DNA of 64,000 nucleotides, taken from positions 124,001-188,000 of the forward strand of contig CAVQDH010000012.1 of the NCBI GenBank assembly GCA_963711215.1, read 5' to 3'. The position numbers and the translations under genes were made by a program. Positions 1-10,408 of the stretch are shown here, piece by piece; position 1 is the stretch's first letter; every line of letters starts with the position of its first letter. Below the pieces are notes generated by a model, which was not told the origin of the DNA, did no database searches, and saw only the letters and a program-made list of their open reading frames with translations. The stretch is from WHUA01 sp963711215. GTDB lineage: Bacteria; Pseudomonadota; Alphaproteobacteria; UBA8366.

Positions 1-352
1 CGATCGCATCCACCGGGCATGCCTCCTGGCAATAGCCGCAGTAGATGCACTTGGTCATGTCGATGTCGTAGCGCGTGGTGCGGCGGCTGCCGTCCTCGCG
101 CGGCTCGGCTTCGATGGTGATCGCCTGCGCCGGGCAGATCGCCTCGCACAGCTTGCAGGCGATGCAGCGCTCCTCGCCGTTCGGATAGCGCCGGAGCGCA
201 TGCTCGCCCCGGAAGCGCGGGCTCAGCGGGCCCTTCTCGTAGGGATAGTTCAGCGTGTACTTGCGCCGGAACAGCGTCCGGAGCGTCAAGGTCATGCCCT
301 GCGCCAGCTCCGACAGCAGGAACGCGCGGGCCGTCCGGTCCAGATTAGCCAT
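1..352 (-). CDS. nuoI: NADH-quinone oxidoreductase subunit I, 3' part missing
   Basis: Peripheral-arm ferredoxin-like subunit of complex I that carries clusters N6a and N6b and passes electrons towards NuoB. The first 117 residues are present. Two tetracysteine motifs are seen, C63-x2-C66-x2-C69-x3-C73 and C102-x2-C105-x2-C108-x3-C112, each ending in C-P. The ATG at 352 follows nuoH by about 25 bases in the same operon. The C-terminus lies beyond the window edge. The visible part is intact. Confidence 0.97.
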   Translation of the reverse strand, partial: MANLDRTARAFLLSELAQGMTLTLRTLFRRKYTLNYPYEKGPLSPRFRGEHALRRYPNGEERCIACKLCEAICPAQAITIEAEPREDGSRRTTRYDIDMTKCIYCGYCQEACPVDAI

Positions 353-377
353 GAGTTCACCTCGATTGCCCGGCGTT

Positions 378-1425
378 TCACAGGCCACCTGCCGGGGGCA
401 CCTTGTCGAAGATCAGCAGCCAGCCCGCCGTCAGCACCACCCACAGCAGCGACAGCGGCAGGAAGACCTTCCAGCCGAGGCGCATCAGCTGGTCGTAGCG
501 GTAGCGCGGGAAGGTCGCGCGCACCCAGAGGAAGACGAACAGCACGGCGGCGATCTTGAGCGCGAACCAGACCGGTCCCGCCAGCCAGGTGAACGGCGCG
601 AAGGGCAGCGGCGACGTCCAGCCGCCGAGGAACAGGATCGCCATCATGCCGCTCATCAGGATCATGTTGGCGTATTCGCCGAGGAAGAACATGGCGAAGG
701 TCATCGCCGAGTATTCGACGTTGTAGCCGGCGACCAGCTCCGCCTCCGCCTCGGGAAGGTCGAAGGGCGCGCGGTTGGTCTCGGCCAGCGCCGAGATGAA
801 GAACACCACGCCCATCGGCAGCAGCGGCGAGAACAGGAACCAGTGGTGGATGCCGCCGGCCTGCGCCATGACGATCTTCGACAGGTTGAGCGAGCCGACC
901 GACAGCAGCACCGTGATGATGACGAAGCCGATCGACACCTCGTAGGAGACCATCTGCGCCGCCGAGCGCAGCGCGCCGAGGAAGGCGTATTTCGAGTTCG
1001 ACGCCCAGCCCGCGATGATGATGCCGTAGACGCCGAGCGACGAGATCGCGAAGAGATAGAGGAAGCCGACGTTGATGTCGGCGAGCACGAGGTTCGTGCC
1101 GAACAGCGGGCCGAACGGGATCACCGCCCAGGCGGCGAGGCTCAGCACGAAGGTGACCATCGGCGCCAGGATGAACAGCACCCGGTTGGCGCCGGACGGG
1201 ATGATCGTTTCCTTGAAGAACAGCTTGAGCCCGTCGGCGATCGGCTGCAGCAGGCCGAACGGCCCGACGACGTTCGGCCCCTTGCGCAGCTGCATCCAGC
1301 CGATGACCTTGCGTTCGGCGAGCGTCAGGTATGCGACACGAGAGCAGAACCGGCGCCACGATCAGGATGATGCCGCCGACGATCCAGGCGGTCGGCAATA
1401 CGTATGTATCGAAGAAATCAGCCAT
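378..1425 (-). CDS. nuoH: NADH-quinone oxidoreductase subunit H (frame broken near 1340)
   Basis: Membrane subunit at the junction of the peripheral and membrane arms, lining the quinone channel. The N-terminus (MADFFDTYVLP) starts at 1425. After about 28 residues the frame changes near 1340, and the conserved stretch AERKVIGWMQLRKGPNVVGP continues in the next frame to the stop at 378. Removing one base restores LLSVAYLTLAERK. The start overlaps the nuoG stop by a few bases. Repaired length is about 348 residues, normal for the family. Several hydrophobic segments are evident. The break is most likely a consensus error, because loss of NuoH would inactivate complex I. Confidence 0.93.
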
Positions 1426-3483
1426 CGGTGCCCGTCGCCTTGCCCGGGTTCGCCAGCGCGTCGACGCATTTCGCCATCGTCGCCGAGGACCGGCTGATCG
1501 GATCGGTCATGTAGAAATTCATGATCGGCGAGCGGAACGGCGTCGCCGCGCAGCGGGCCCGCCTTGCCGAACGCGCCCCAGGGCGACGGCTCGATCGTGT
1601 CGATCGCGTGGAAGCCCGGGAACGCGGCCCGCAGCGTCTCGCGCAGCGCGTCCAGCGTGTCGTAGGGCAAGGGCTTGCCGATCTCGCCCGAGAGCGCCCG
1701 CAGGATCGCCCAGTCCTCGCGCGCGTCGCCCGGCGGGAAGACCGCGCGCGAGCCGAACTGCACCCGGCCCTCGGTGTTGACGTAGAGGCCGTTCTTCTCG
1801 GTATAGGCGGCGCCCGGCAGGATGACGTCGGCCGCGTGCGCGCCCGCGTCGCCGTGATGGCCCTGATAGACCACGAAGGCTTTCTTCAGCTTCGCGGTGT
1901 CGATCTCGTCGGCGCCGAGCAGGTAGACGACCGCGAACTCGCCCTTTTCCGTGGCATCCAGGATGTCCGCCGTCCCCTTGCCGCCCGCCCCCGGCACGAA
2001 GCCGATATCGAGCCCGCCGACCCGCGCCGCCGCCGTGTGCAGCACGTTGAAGCCGTTCCAGCCGTCCGCCACCATGCCGGTTTGCGCCGCGATCTCGCGC
2101 GCCGCGGCCAGCACGGCCGCGCCGTCGGAACGCGCCAGCGCGCCCATGCCGAGGATCAGCATGGGCTTTTCCGCCTTCTTCAGCGTCTCGACATAGGCGT
2201 GCCGCCCGGTCGAGAGCTGCTCCAGGGTTTCCGGCCCGGCGCCGAGATAGTCGTAGTCGTAGGTGAGATCGTGGCGCGGGCCGACGACGCCGACCGGGAA
2301 GCCGCCGCGCAGCCAGCGCTTGCGCAGCCGCGCGTTGATGATCGGCGCCTCCCAGCGCGGGTTGGCGCCGATCAGGAGGCAGGCGTCCGCCGCTTCGATC
2401 CCGGCGATCGTCGTGTTGAACAGATAGCTCGCGCGCAGCGCGGGATCGATCGCCGCGCCGTCCTGCCGGCAATCGAGATGCGGCGAGCCGATCGCCGCCA
2501 TCAGGCCCTTCAGCGCGTACATCGATTCGACGTCGCACAGGTCGCCGGCGAGCGCCGCGACCTTGCCCGGGCCCGCCGCCTTGACGCGGGCCGCGACCGC
2601 GCGCAGCGCATCGCCCCAGCTCGCCTCTTCCAGCTTGCCCTGGGCGTTCCGCACATAGGGCCGGTCGAGGCGCTGGCGCAAAAGGCCGTCGCAGGCGTAG
2701 CGCGTCTTGTCGGAGATCCACTCCTCGTTGACGTCCTCGTTGAGCCGCGGCAGCACGCGCATGACCTCGTTGCCGCGCGCATCGACGCGGATGTTGCTGC
2801 CGACCGCGTCCATCACGTCGACGCTCTCGGTCTTGGTCAGCTCCCAGGAGCGCGCGTGGAAGGCGTAGGGCTTGGACGTCAGCGCGCCGACCGGGCACAA
2901 ATCGATGACGTTGCCCGACAGCTCGGACTGGATCGCCTTCTCGAGCGTGGTGATCTCCGCGTGCTCGCCGCGGTTCAGCATGCCGATATCCTCGACACCC
3001 GGCGACCTCGGCGGTAAAGCGGACGCAGCGCGTGCAATGGATGCAGCGGGTCATGATCGTCTTGACCAGCGGCCCCATGTATTTCTCTTTCACGGCGCGC
3101 TTGTTCTCTTCGTAGCGGCTGCCGTACTTGCCGTAGGCGACCGCCTGGTCCTGCAGGTCGCATTCGCCGCCCTGGTCGCAGATCGGGCAGTCGAGCGGAT
3201 GGTTGATCAGCAGGAACTCCATCACGCCCTGGCGCGCCTTCTTCACCATCGGCGTGTCGGTGAAGATCTCCATCCCCTCGCCCACCGGCAAGGCGCAGGA
3301 GGCTTGCGGCTTGGGCGGTCCGGGCTTGACCTCGACCAGGCACATGCGGCAGTTGCCGGCGATCGACAGGCGCTCGTGGTAGCAGAAGCGCGGGATCTCG
3401 ACCCCGACCTGCTCGCAGGCCTGCAGCACGGTCATGCCCGCCGCAACCTCGACCTCCGCTCCGTTGATCTTGACCTTCGGCAT
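1418..3483 (-). CDS. nuoG: NADH-quinone oxidoreductase subunit G (two frame breaks)
   Basis: Large iron-sulfur subunit of the NADH arm. The N-terminal [2Fe-2S] ferredoxin domain has C34, C45, C48 and C63. It is followed by the H95/C99/C102/C108 site and by C147-x2-C150-x2-C153, whose fourth ligand lies in NVIDLCPVGAL. The rest is a molybdopterin-oxidoreductase-like fold. The frame breaks near 2998 (AEVAG, then VEDIGMLNRGE) and near 1540, where removing one base gives an ending with PIMNFYMTDPIS and a TGA at 1418-1420. Both breaks are one extra base. Repaired length is about 688 residues, normal for alphaproteobacteria. Confidence 0.94.
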
Positions 3484-3493
3484 TATTCCCTCG

Positions 3494-4775
3494 TCAAGCC
3501 GCCGCGCGGCCCTTGCGCTGTTTGATGCGGTTTTCGATCTCGTCGCGGAAATGCCGCATCAGGCCCTGGATCGGCCACGCCGCCGCGTCGCCGAGCGCGC
3601 AGATGGTGTGGCCCTCGACCTGGCTGGCCACGTCGAGCAGGGTATCGATCTCCTCGACCTCCGCGTCGCCCTTGACCATGCGCTCCAGCACCCGCCACAT
3701 CCAGCCGGTGCCCTCGCGGCAGGGCGTGCACTGGCCGCAGCTCTCATGCTTGTAGAAATAGGCGAGCCGGGCGATCGCCTTGACGACGTCGGTCGACTTG
3801 TCCATCACGATCACGGCGGCGGTGCCGAGGCCCGAGCGGACCTCCTTCAGCGCGTCGAAATCCATCAGCACGTTGTCGCAGATCGACTTCGGCAAGCAGC
3901 GGCGTCGAGCTGCCGCCGGGGATCACGGCCAGCAGGTTGTCCCAGCCGCCGCGCACGCCGCCGGCATGCTTGTCGATCAGCTCGCGCATCGGGATCGACA
4001 TCTCCTCCTCCACGTTGCACGGCTTGTTGACGTGCCCGGAGATGCAGAAGACCTTGGTCCCGGTGTTGTTCTCGCGCCCGAAGCCGGCGAACCAGCTGGC
4101 GCCGCGCCGAAGGATGGTCGGCGCGACGGCGATGCTCTCCACGTTGTTGACCGTCGTCGGGCAGCCGTAGAGCCCGGACATCGCCGGGAACGGCGGCTTG
4201 AGGCGCGGCTGGCCCTTCTTGCCTTCGAGGCTTTCCAGCAGCGCGGTTTCCTCGCCGCAGATATAGGCCCCGGCGCCGCGGTGGACGTAGACGTCGAAGT
4301 CCCAGCCCGAGCCGCAGGCGTTCGGCCCCAGCAGCTTCGCGTCGTAGGCCTGGTCGATCGCCGCCTGCAGCTGCGCCGCCTCGTTGAAGAACTCGCCCCG
4401 GACGTAGATGTAGGCCGCGTGCGCGCCCATGGCGAAGCCGGCGACCAGGCAGCCCTCGACCAGCTTGTGCGGGTCGTGGCGCATGATGTCGCGGTCCTTG
4501 CAGGTGCCGGGCTCGCTCTCGTCCGCGTTGACCACGAGGTAATGCGGCCGGGCGCCGATCTCCTTCGGCATGAAGGACCATTTGAGCCCGGTCGGGAAGC
4601 CGGCGCCGCCGCGGCCGCGCAGGCCGGACGCCTTCATCTCGTTGATGATCCAGTCGCGGCCCTTCGTGATCAGCGCGGCGGTGTTGTCCCAGTCGCCGCG
4701 CCGGCGCGCGCCGTCGAGGCCCCAGTCGTGCACGCCGTAGAGGTTGGTGAAGATGCGGTCCTTGTCCTGCAGCAT
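3494..4775 (-). CDS. nuoF: NADH-quinone oxidoreductase subunit F (frame break near 3893)
   Basis: NADH- and FMN-binding subunit, the electron entry point of complex I. It shows the FMN loop GRGGAGFPTGLKW, the NADH-site segment ESEPGTCKDRD and, after the break, the N3 cluster motif ESCGQCTPCREGTGWMW. The frame changes near 3893: STPLL continues as PKSICDNVLMDFD once one T (coding strand) is removed. Repaired length is about 426 residues, as expected. The ATG at 4775 lies 6 bases after the nuoE stop. Confidence 0.94.
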
Positions 4776-4781
4776 GCCGCC

Positions 4782-5369
4782 CTACCCCTTCGCCGTCGCG
4801 ATGTTCTTGAGCGTGGTCGCCCCGCCGACCGGCGCGGAGGTCTGGCGGTCGATCTGCGGCCCCGGCTTGGGCGTCTCGCCCGCCTGCAGCGCCTTGAGAA
4901 TCTTGACGACCGAGGCGGCGTCCAGGTCTTCGTAGAAATCGTCGTTGATCTGCACGACCGGCGCGTTGACGCAGGCGCCGATGCATTCGACCTCGAGCAT
5001 GCTGAACAGGCCGTCCTTGGTCACCTCGCCGAAGCCGATGCCGAGATGCTTCTTCATCGCGTCGACCACCTCGGACGAGCCGCGCAGCCAGCAGGGCGTC
5101 GTCGTGCAGCATTGCAGGTGGTATTTGCCGACCGGCTTGCGGTTGACCATGGTGTAGAAGCTGGCGACTTCCATCACCCGGATGCGCGCCATGCCGAGCA
5201 CCGCCGCGACCGCGTCGATCACCCCGTCGGACGCGAAGTTGCCGTTCTGGCGCTGCGCCAGGTCGAGCAAGGGCAGGACCGCGCTCTGCTGCCGACCTTC
5301 GGGGTATCGGGCGATGATTTTCTTCGCCTTCGCAAGGTTTTCGTCGTTGAACTTGAAGCTTTCGCTCAT
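4782..5369 (-). CDS. nuoE: NADH-quinone oxidoreductase subunit E
   Basis: Small [2Fe-2S] (N1a) subunit paired with NuoF. It has 195 residues and is intact. The thioredoxin-like ferredoxin ligands are C88-x4-C93 and C129-x3-C133, the normal family spacing. The ATG at 5369 (MSESFKFNDE) was preferred over upstream in-frame codons because family homology begins here and the gene then fits just after nuoD. A roughly 35-residue tail rich in Pro, Gly and Thr follows the cluster domain. Confidence 0.96.
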   Translation of the reverse strand: MSESFKFNDENLAKAKKIIARYPEGRQQSAVLPLLDLAQRQNGNFASDGVIDAVAAVLGMARIRVMEVASFYTMVNRKPVGKYHLQCCTTTPCWLRGSSEVVDAMKKHLGIGFGEVTKDGLFSMLEVECIGACVNAPVVQINDDFYEDLDAASVVKILKALQAGETPKPGPQIDRQTSAPVGGATTLKNIATAKG

Positions 5370-5397
5370 CGAATGCGTTCCAGTTTTCCTTGCCCGT

Positions 5398-6580
5398 TCA
5401 GCGGTCGATCTCGCCGAACACGATGTCCATCGACCCGAGGATCGCCACCGAGTCCGCAAGCATGTGGCCCTTGCACATGTAATCCATGGCCTGCAGATGC
5501 GGGAAACCCGGCGCGCGGATCTTGCACTTGTAGGGCCGGTTCGTGCCGTCGGCCACGAGGTACACGCCGAACTCGCCCTTCGGCGCCTCGACCGCGGTAT
5601 AGGTCTCGCCCGCCGGCACGTGGAAGCCCTCGGTATACAATTTGAAATGATGGATCAGCGCTTCCATCGAGCGCTTCATTTCGCCGCGGGTCGGCGGCGC
5701 GATGTTGCGCTCGCGGTAAAGAACCGGACCCTTCCGGCATCTTTTCAAGGCACTGGTCGATGATCCTCAGACTCTGCCGCATCTCCTCCACCCGCACGAG
5801 GTAGCGGTCGTAGCAGTCGCCGTTCTTGCCGATCGGGATGTCGAAGTCCATCTGGTCATAGACCATGTAGGGCTGCGCCTTGCGCAGGTCCCAGGCCACG
5901 CCCGAGCCGCGCAGCATCGGCCCGGTCAGGCCCCAGGCCATCGCGTCCTCGGCCGAGATGATGCCGATATCGACGGTGCGCTGCTTGAAGATGCGGTTCT
6001 CGTTGAGCAGCGTCTCCATGTCGGCGATGAATTTCGGGAATTGCACCGCCCATTCGCGGATGTCGTCGACCATCCCGGCGGGCAGGTCCTGGTGCACGCC
6101 GCCGACGCGGTAGTAGCAGGCGTGCAGCCGCGCGCCCGACACCCGCTCGTAGAATTCCATCAGCATCTCGCGCTGCTCGAAGCCCCACAGCATCGGCGTC
6201 ATCGCGCCGACGTCGAGCGCGAAGGCGGTGAGGTTCAGCAGGTGGTTGAGGATGCGCGTGATCTCGTCGAACAGGACGCGGATATACTGGCCGCGCGGCG
6301 GCACGGTGATGCCGAGCAGCTTTTCCGCCGCCAGCACGAAGGCGTGCTCCTGGTTCATCGGCGAGACGTAGTCCAGGCGGTCGAAATACGGGATCGCCTG
6401 CATGTAGGTCTTGTATTCGATCAGCTTCTCGGTGCCGCGGTGCAGCAGGCCGATATGCGGATCGACCCGCTCGACGACCTCGCCGTCCATCTCCATGACC
6501 ATGCGCAGCACGCCATGCGCCGCCGGGTGCTGCGGCCCGAAATTGATCGTCATGGTCTTGATCTGCGGATCGCCGGTCAC
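5398..6580 (-). CDS. nuoD: NADH-quinone oxidoreductase subunit D (frame break near 5728)
   Basis: Hydrogenase-like subunit that forms the quinone site together with NuoB. The GTG at 6580 was chosen as start because AGGAGA sits about 7 bases upstream and GTGA overlaps the nuoC stop. The protein then reads into INFGPQHPAAHGVLR. Other family signatures are IGLLHRGTEK, YVSPMNQEHAF and, near the end, APKGEFGVYLV and LGSMDIVFGEIDR. The frame changes near 5728, where one extra base separates KMPEG from PVLYRERN. Repaired length is about 393 residues. Confidence 0.94.
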
Positions 6581-7197
6581 GACGGTTTCTCCTTGGTCGC
6601 CTTCTCGTCGCCGGGAAGCGGCGTCATGCCCTCCCACGGGCTGAGGAAGTCGAAGCTGCGGAAATCCTGGCGCAGGCTGACCGGCTCGTAGACGACGCGC
6701 CGCTGCTCGTCGTCGTAGCGCACCTCGACATAGCCGGTGAGCGGAAAGTCCTTGCGCAGCGGATGGCCGTCGAAGCCGTAGTCGGTCAGCATGCGGCGCA
6801 GGTCCGGGTGGTCGCTGAAGAACACGCCGTACATGTCCCAGCATTCACGCTCGTACCAGCCGGCGGCCGGAAACACCTCGTAGACCGACGGCACCGGCGT
6901 CGCCTCGTCCGTCGCCAGCTTGACGCGGATGCGCTGGTTCTGCTTGAGCGACAGCAGGTTGTAGACGACCTCGAAGCGCTCCGCGCGCTCGGGATAGTCC
7001 ACCGCCGTGATGTCGATCAGCAGCTTGAACAGGCAGTTGGCGTCGTTGCGCAGCAGCTTGAGAACGCCTGCGATGGCCTCGCGCTTGATGGTCAGCACCA
7101 GCTCGCCGAAGCGGATCTCGCGGCTCAGGATGTCGCGCTTCACCAGCCCGGCGACGTAGTTTCCCAATTCTTCCAGGGCTTCGTGTTTTTCGTCCAT
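6577..7197 (-). CDS. nuoC: NADH-quinone oxidoreductase subunit C
   Basis: Complex I 30-kDa-type subunit, 206 residues, intact. The signature ERECWDMYGVFFSDHPDLRR and the following GHPLRKDFPLTGYVEVRYD are present. The ATG at 7197 starts MDEKHEALEELG. It is a stand-alone NuoC, not the NuoCD fusion found in enterobacteria, which fits an alphaproteobacterium. Its stop overlaps the nuoD GTG start by 4 bases, which suggests translational coupling. Confidence 0.96.
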   Translation of the reverse strand: MDEKHEALEELGNYVAGLVKRDILSREIRFGELVLTIKREAIAGVLKLLRNDANCLFKLLIDITAVDYPERAERFEVVYNLLSLKQNQRIRVKLATDEATPVPSVYEVFPAAGWYERECWDMYGVFFSDHPDLRRMLTDYGFDGHPLRKDFPLTGYVEVRYDDEQRRVVYEPVSLRQDFRSFDFLSPWEGMTPLPGDEKATKEKPS

Positions 7198-7225
7198 GTT
7201 TCCGGTTCCGCCCCCTGCCCTTCGC

Positions 7226-7771
7226 TCAACGCGCGATCGTGCCGGTACGGCGGATTTTCTTTTGCAGCTGCAGGATCCCGTAGACCAGCGCCTCGGCGGT
7301 CGGCGGGCATCCCGGAACGTAGATGTCGACCGGAACGATCCGGTCGCAGCCGCGGACGACGGAATAGGAATAGTGATAGTAGCCGCCGCCATTGGCGCAG
7401 GACCCCATGGAGATCACCCAGCGCGGCTCGGCCATCTGGTCGTAGACCTTGCGCAGCGCCGGCGCCATCTTGTTGGTCAGCGTTCCGGCCACGATCATGA
7501 CGTCGGACTGCCGGGGGCTTGCGCGCGGCACGACGCCGAAACGGTCGAGGTCGTAGCGCGGCATGTAGGCATGCATCATCTCGACGGCGCAGCAGGCCAG
7601 GCCGAAGGTCATCGGCCAGAGCGACCCGGTGCGGGCCCAGTTCACCAGCTTATCCAGCTGGGCGACGACGAATCCCTTGTCGGTCAGCTCGTCGGTGACG
7701 GTCTTGAGGGCCGCATCCTGCGCCGCGCCTGCGGGCAGCGGACGCGTACCCGCCGATGCCGTTACTCCCAT
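7226..7771 (-). CDS. nuoB: NADH-quinone oxidoreductase subunit B
   Basis: Subunit carrying cluster N2, the last iron-sulfur centre before quinone. It has 181 residues and is intact. Seen motifs are GLACCAVEMMH with the paired cysteines, MGSCANGGGYYHYSYSVVRG and the final ligand in VDIYVPGCPPTAEAL. The first 10 bases overlap the end of nuoA, so the two are probably translationally coupled. Confidence 0.97.
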   Translation of the reverse strand: MGVTASAGTRPLPAGAAQDAALKTVTDELTDKGFVVAQLDKLVNWARTGSLWPMTFGLACCAVEMMHAYMPRYDLDRFGVVPRASPRQSDVMIVAGTLTNKMAPALRKVYDQMAEPRWVISMGSCANGGGYYHYSYSVVRGCDRIVPVDIYVPGCPPTAEALVYGILQLQKKIRRTGTIAR

Positions 7772-8127
7772 TCAAGGGCTCCCTTCCGCCATTCATAAAT
7801 GAATCCCACCGTGAGCACGGCGAGGAATATGACCATCGAGAAAAAGCCGAAGACGCCGATATCCCCGAAGGCGACCGCCCAGGGAAACAGGAAAGCGACT
7901 TCAAGGTCGAATATGATGAAGAGAATAGCAACAAGATAAAACCGCACGTCGAAACGCTTGCGCGCATCGTCGAAGGCTTCGAAGCCGCATTCATAGGCCG
8001 ACAGCTTCTCGGAATCCGGCCGCTGCTTGGCGATCAGGTAACTCGCCACCAACATGAGCAGCGCGATCCCGGCCGCGACGACCAGAAATATCAAAATAGG
8101 CAGATATTCGCGGAGCAAATCGTCCAT
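7762..8127 (-). CDS. nuoA: NADH-quinone oxidoreductase subunit A, first gene of the nuo operon
   Basis: Small membrane-arm subunit, 121 residues, intact, with three hydrophobic segments and the family stretches YECGFEAFDDARKRFDVRFYLVA (seen in part as ECGFEAFDDAR) and FDLEVAFLFPWAV. The ATG at 8127 (MDDLLREYLP) was preferred to an upstream in-frame ATG at 8181 because homology starts here. The promoter must lie between this gene and the convergent-side end of the LysR gene at 8410. Confidence 0.96.
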   Translation of the reverse strand: MDDLLREYLPILIFLVVAAGIALLMLVASYLIAKQRPDSEKLSAYECGFEAFDDARKRFDVRFYLVAILFIIFDLEVAFLFPWAVAFGDIGVFGFFSMVIFLAVLTVGFIYEWRKGALEWE

Positions 8128-8256
8128 CTGCACACTCACCCGGCTAATGCCGTTGTAGTCTCCCCTCGCCGCGGCCGGCACGTCCCCCTAGCGACCGCGG
8201 TGGCCCGAACCCATCCACCCTTATGCTGCAGAGCAGCGGTGGGCTCGGGCAGGGGC

Positions 8257-8276
8257 AATATAGAGTTTGCCTCTAT
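8257..8276 (-). promoter_or_regulatory. Possible nuo promoter element and small dyad
   Basis: The 280-base stretch 8128-8409 holds no gene. On the minus strand it contains a TATATT hexamer (8262-8257) resembling a -10 box, overlapping an inverted repeat ATAGAG-N5-CTCTAT at 8260-8276. No good -35 box was found at the right distance, so this is only the best promoter candidate upstream of nuoA. Confidence 0.25.
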
Positions 8277-8409
8277 GATGTAAAAGTAAGAAGTCATTCC
8301 GAAAAGGCAAATTCGCGAGTGCCGCGCCGGCGCACGAAAGCGTGGGTTGTATCCCCTTACCGCCCTCGCAGCCTCGCGATGAAAGATGTGCGGCATTTCG
8401 GCGCGTTCG

Positions 8410-9420
8410 TCACGCCGGGCGCTGAAAAGCAACCGGAAAAGGACCGGGCGCGGCGGAGTCGGCGCGGCGCGTCAGCGCGATGCCGCGACGGAGTTCCGCC
8501 GCCGGGCACCCGTCGTCCCAGTAGGGCCGCTCGCCGAAGCGCTCCGCCAGGAAATCGACGAAGGCGCGCACTCGCGTCGCGAGGTGGCGGCGATGCGGAT
8601 AGACGGCGTAGACGGCCAGCGGATCGTCCTCGTAGTCGGTCAGCGCCGTCTCGAGCGCGCCGCTTTTCAGCCCGTCGCCGAAGAAGAAGGTCGGCGACAG
8701 GACGACGCCGAGTCCGCGCGTCGCCGCGTCCAGCAGCACTTCGCCGTTATTGGCGCGGTAGCGCCCCTTGACCGGGACCGAGATGCGCGCGCCGGCCTCC
8801 TTGAACGTCCATGCGTCGGCTTCCGCCTGATAGTCGTAGATCAGCGCTTCGTGCCGGCGCAGGTCTTCCGGCCGCGCGGGCCTGCCCTTGCGCGCCCAGT
8901 AGTCCGGGCTGGCGACGACGACGCGGCGGCACGGCGCGAGACGCCGCACGATCAGGCTCGAATCCGCCAGCCGGCTGATGCGGATCGCCATGTCGAAGCC
9001 ATCCTCGATCAGGTCCACCAGGCGGTCATTGAGGACCAGGTCGACCGAGATGCTCGGGTGGCGCGTCATGAAATCGGCGATCGCCGCGCCCAGATGCAGC
9101 TTGCCGAAGGACATCGGCGCGTTGACGCGCAGCGCGCCGCGGGGCTCGGCATCGAGGCTCTGGAGCGCATCGGCGGCGTCGCGCGCCTCGTCGAGGATGC
9201 GCCGGCAATGCTGGTAATAGGCGCGCCCCTCTTCGGTCAGCGACAGCCGGCGGGTGGTGCGCTGCAGGAGGCGGACGCCCAGGCGATCCTCGAGGCGGCG
9301 AAGCTGCGTGCTGACCGCGGCCTTGGAGCAGCGCAGCGCCCGCCCGGCGGCCGAGAAGCCGCCCGCGTCGACCACGGCGGCAAAGACGGTGATGCCTTCG
9401 AGCTGGTCGGCATAGGCCAT
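8410..9420 (-). CDS. LysR-family transcriptional regulator
   Basis: 336 residues, intact. The N-terminal winged helix-turn-helix (about residues 1-62) includes GGFSAAGRALRCSKAAVSTQLRRLE read in pieces, followed by the linker helix and a periplasmic-binding-type effector domain. It resembles the CrgA/DsdC-like group that often controls an adjacent oxidoreductase. It is divergent from the azoreductase at 9551 across a 130-base gap with two perfect dyads. That arrangement suggests it controls that gene and its own expression. The effector is unknown. Confidence 0.92.
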   Translation of the reverse strand: MAYADQLEGITVFAAVVDAGGFSAAGRALRCSKAAVSTQLRRLEDRLGVRLLQRTTRRLSLTEEGRAYYQHCRRILDEARDAADALQSLDAEPRGALRVNAPMSFGKLHLGAAIADFMTRHPSISVDLVLNDRLVDLIEDGFDMAIRISRLADSSLIVRRLAPCRRVVVASPDYWARKGRPARPEDLRRHEALIYDYQAEADAWTFKEAGARISVPVKGRYRANNGEVLLDAATRGLGVVLSPTFFFGDGLKSGALETALTDYEDDPLAVYAVYPHRRHLATRVRAFVDFLAERFGERPYWDDGCPAAELRRGIALTRRADSAAPGPFPVAFQRPA

Positions 9421-9433
9421 GGGGTCTCTCCTT

Positions 9434-9455
9434 ATTGTTCATTATAACGAACAAT
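9434..9455. promoter_or_regulatory. Inverted repeat, probable LysR operator 1
   Basis: Perfect dyad ATTGTTC-N8-GAACAAT, AT-rich in a GC-rich genome, 14 bases upstream of the LysR start. It has the interrupted symmetry expected of a LysR-type recognition site. Function is inferred from position. Confidence 0.55.
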
Positions 9456-9458
9456 ATA

Positions 9459-9485
9459 TTCAGAAATAGCATAATTGTTTCTGAA
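9459..9485. promoter_or_regulatory. Inverted repeat, probable operator 2
   Basis: Perfect dyad TTCAGAAA-N11-TTTCTGAA between the first dyad and the azoreductase start. The half-sites differ from those of the first dyad, so it may bind the same regulator at an activation site or a different protein. Confidence 0.45.
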
Positions 9486-9550
9486 AATCAAGGCGATTAG
9501 GGTCAGTGCCAGCAATTACCCCTTCACCCTTCGCCTTGAGGAGAAACACC

Positions 9551-10211
9551 ATGACAACCTCCGCGACGACCCTTCTTCTGATCGACACCAGCCCGCGCAA
9601 GGACGCCGTTTCCCGTGAGCTGACCAACCGGTTCGTGGAAGCCTGGAGCACCGCTTCCCGGAAAGCACGATCATCCACCGCGACGTCGGCGCCAATCCGC
9701 CGGAGCACCTGGACGACGAACTGATCGACGCGCTGCGCCGCCAGCCCGAAAAGCTAAGCGAGCGCCAACTCGCGGCGATCGCGGCCTCGGACGCGATGAT
9801 CGCCGAGCTGCAGGCGGCGGACGCCATCGTGATCGGCGCGCCGCTCCATAACTTCACCATCACCGGCGCCTCCGTACCTGGATCGATCACGTGGCGCGGC
9901 CGGGCAAGACCTTCGGCTACGACCCGAAGACCGGACCCAAGGGCCTGCTGGGCGACAAGCCGGTCTTCGTGCTCTCGACCCGCGGCGGCAACTATGGCGA
10001 CGGCGATCCGGAAAACCCGCACCCGGCGGACTTCCAGAGCGGCTATCTGCGCCACATCTTCGCTTTCTTAGGCATCAAGGACGTGCGGATCATCGCCGCG
10101 AACGGCCTGGATATCAGCCCGGAATCCCGCCGGCAGGGCCTCGACGGCGCCCATGCGGCGATCGACGGCGCGATCGCTGCGGTGCAGCCGGATATCGCCG
10201 ATGCGGCATAG
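9551..10211 (+). CDS. azoR: FMN-dependent NADH-azoreductase (two frame breaks)
   Basis: Flavodoxin-fold enzyme that uses NADH to reduce azo compounds and quinones. The ATG at 9551 follows GAGGAG. The N-terminal LLLIDTSPRKDAVSRELTN, the middle IAELQAADAIVIGAPLHNF and the C-terminal ARPGKTFGYDPKTGPKGLLG with STRGGNYGDGD are all typical, but they lie in three frames. The breaks are near 9654 and 9872, each equivalent to one missing base. Restoring one base at the second gives TWIDHVARPGKTF. These are among the few net deletions in the window, so real decay cannot be excluded. Repaired length is about 220 residues. Confidence 0.82.
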
Positions 10212-10331
10212 GGCGACGGCCCGATGGGCGCGCGACAGGGCCTCGGTCACGCAGGACGCGGCGACCGGGGCCTTGTTGGCCGTCGCGGTGTCGCCCGGGT
10301 CTTCAGCGCGGTTTAATATGCGGGGGATAAA

Positions 10332-10408
<77 letters not shown>

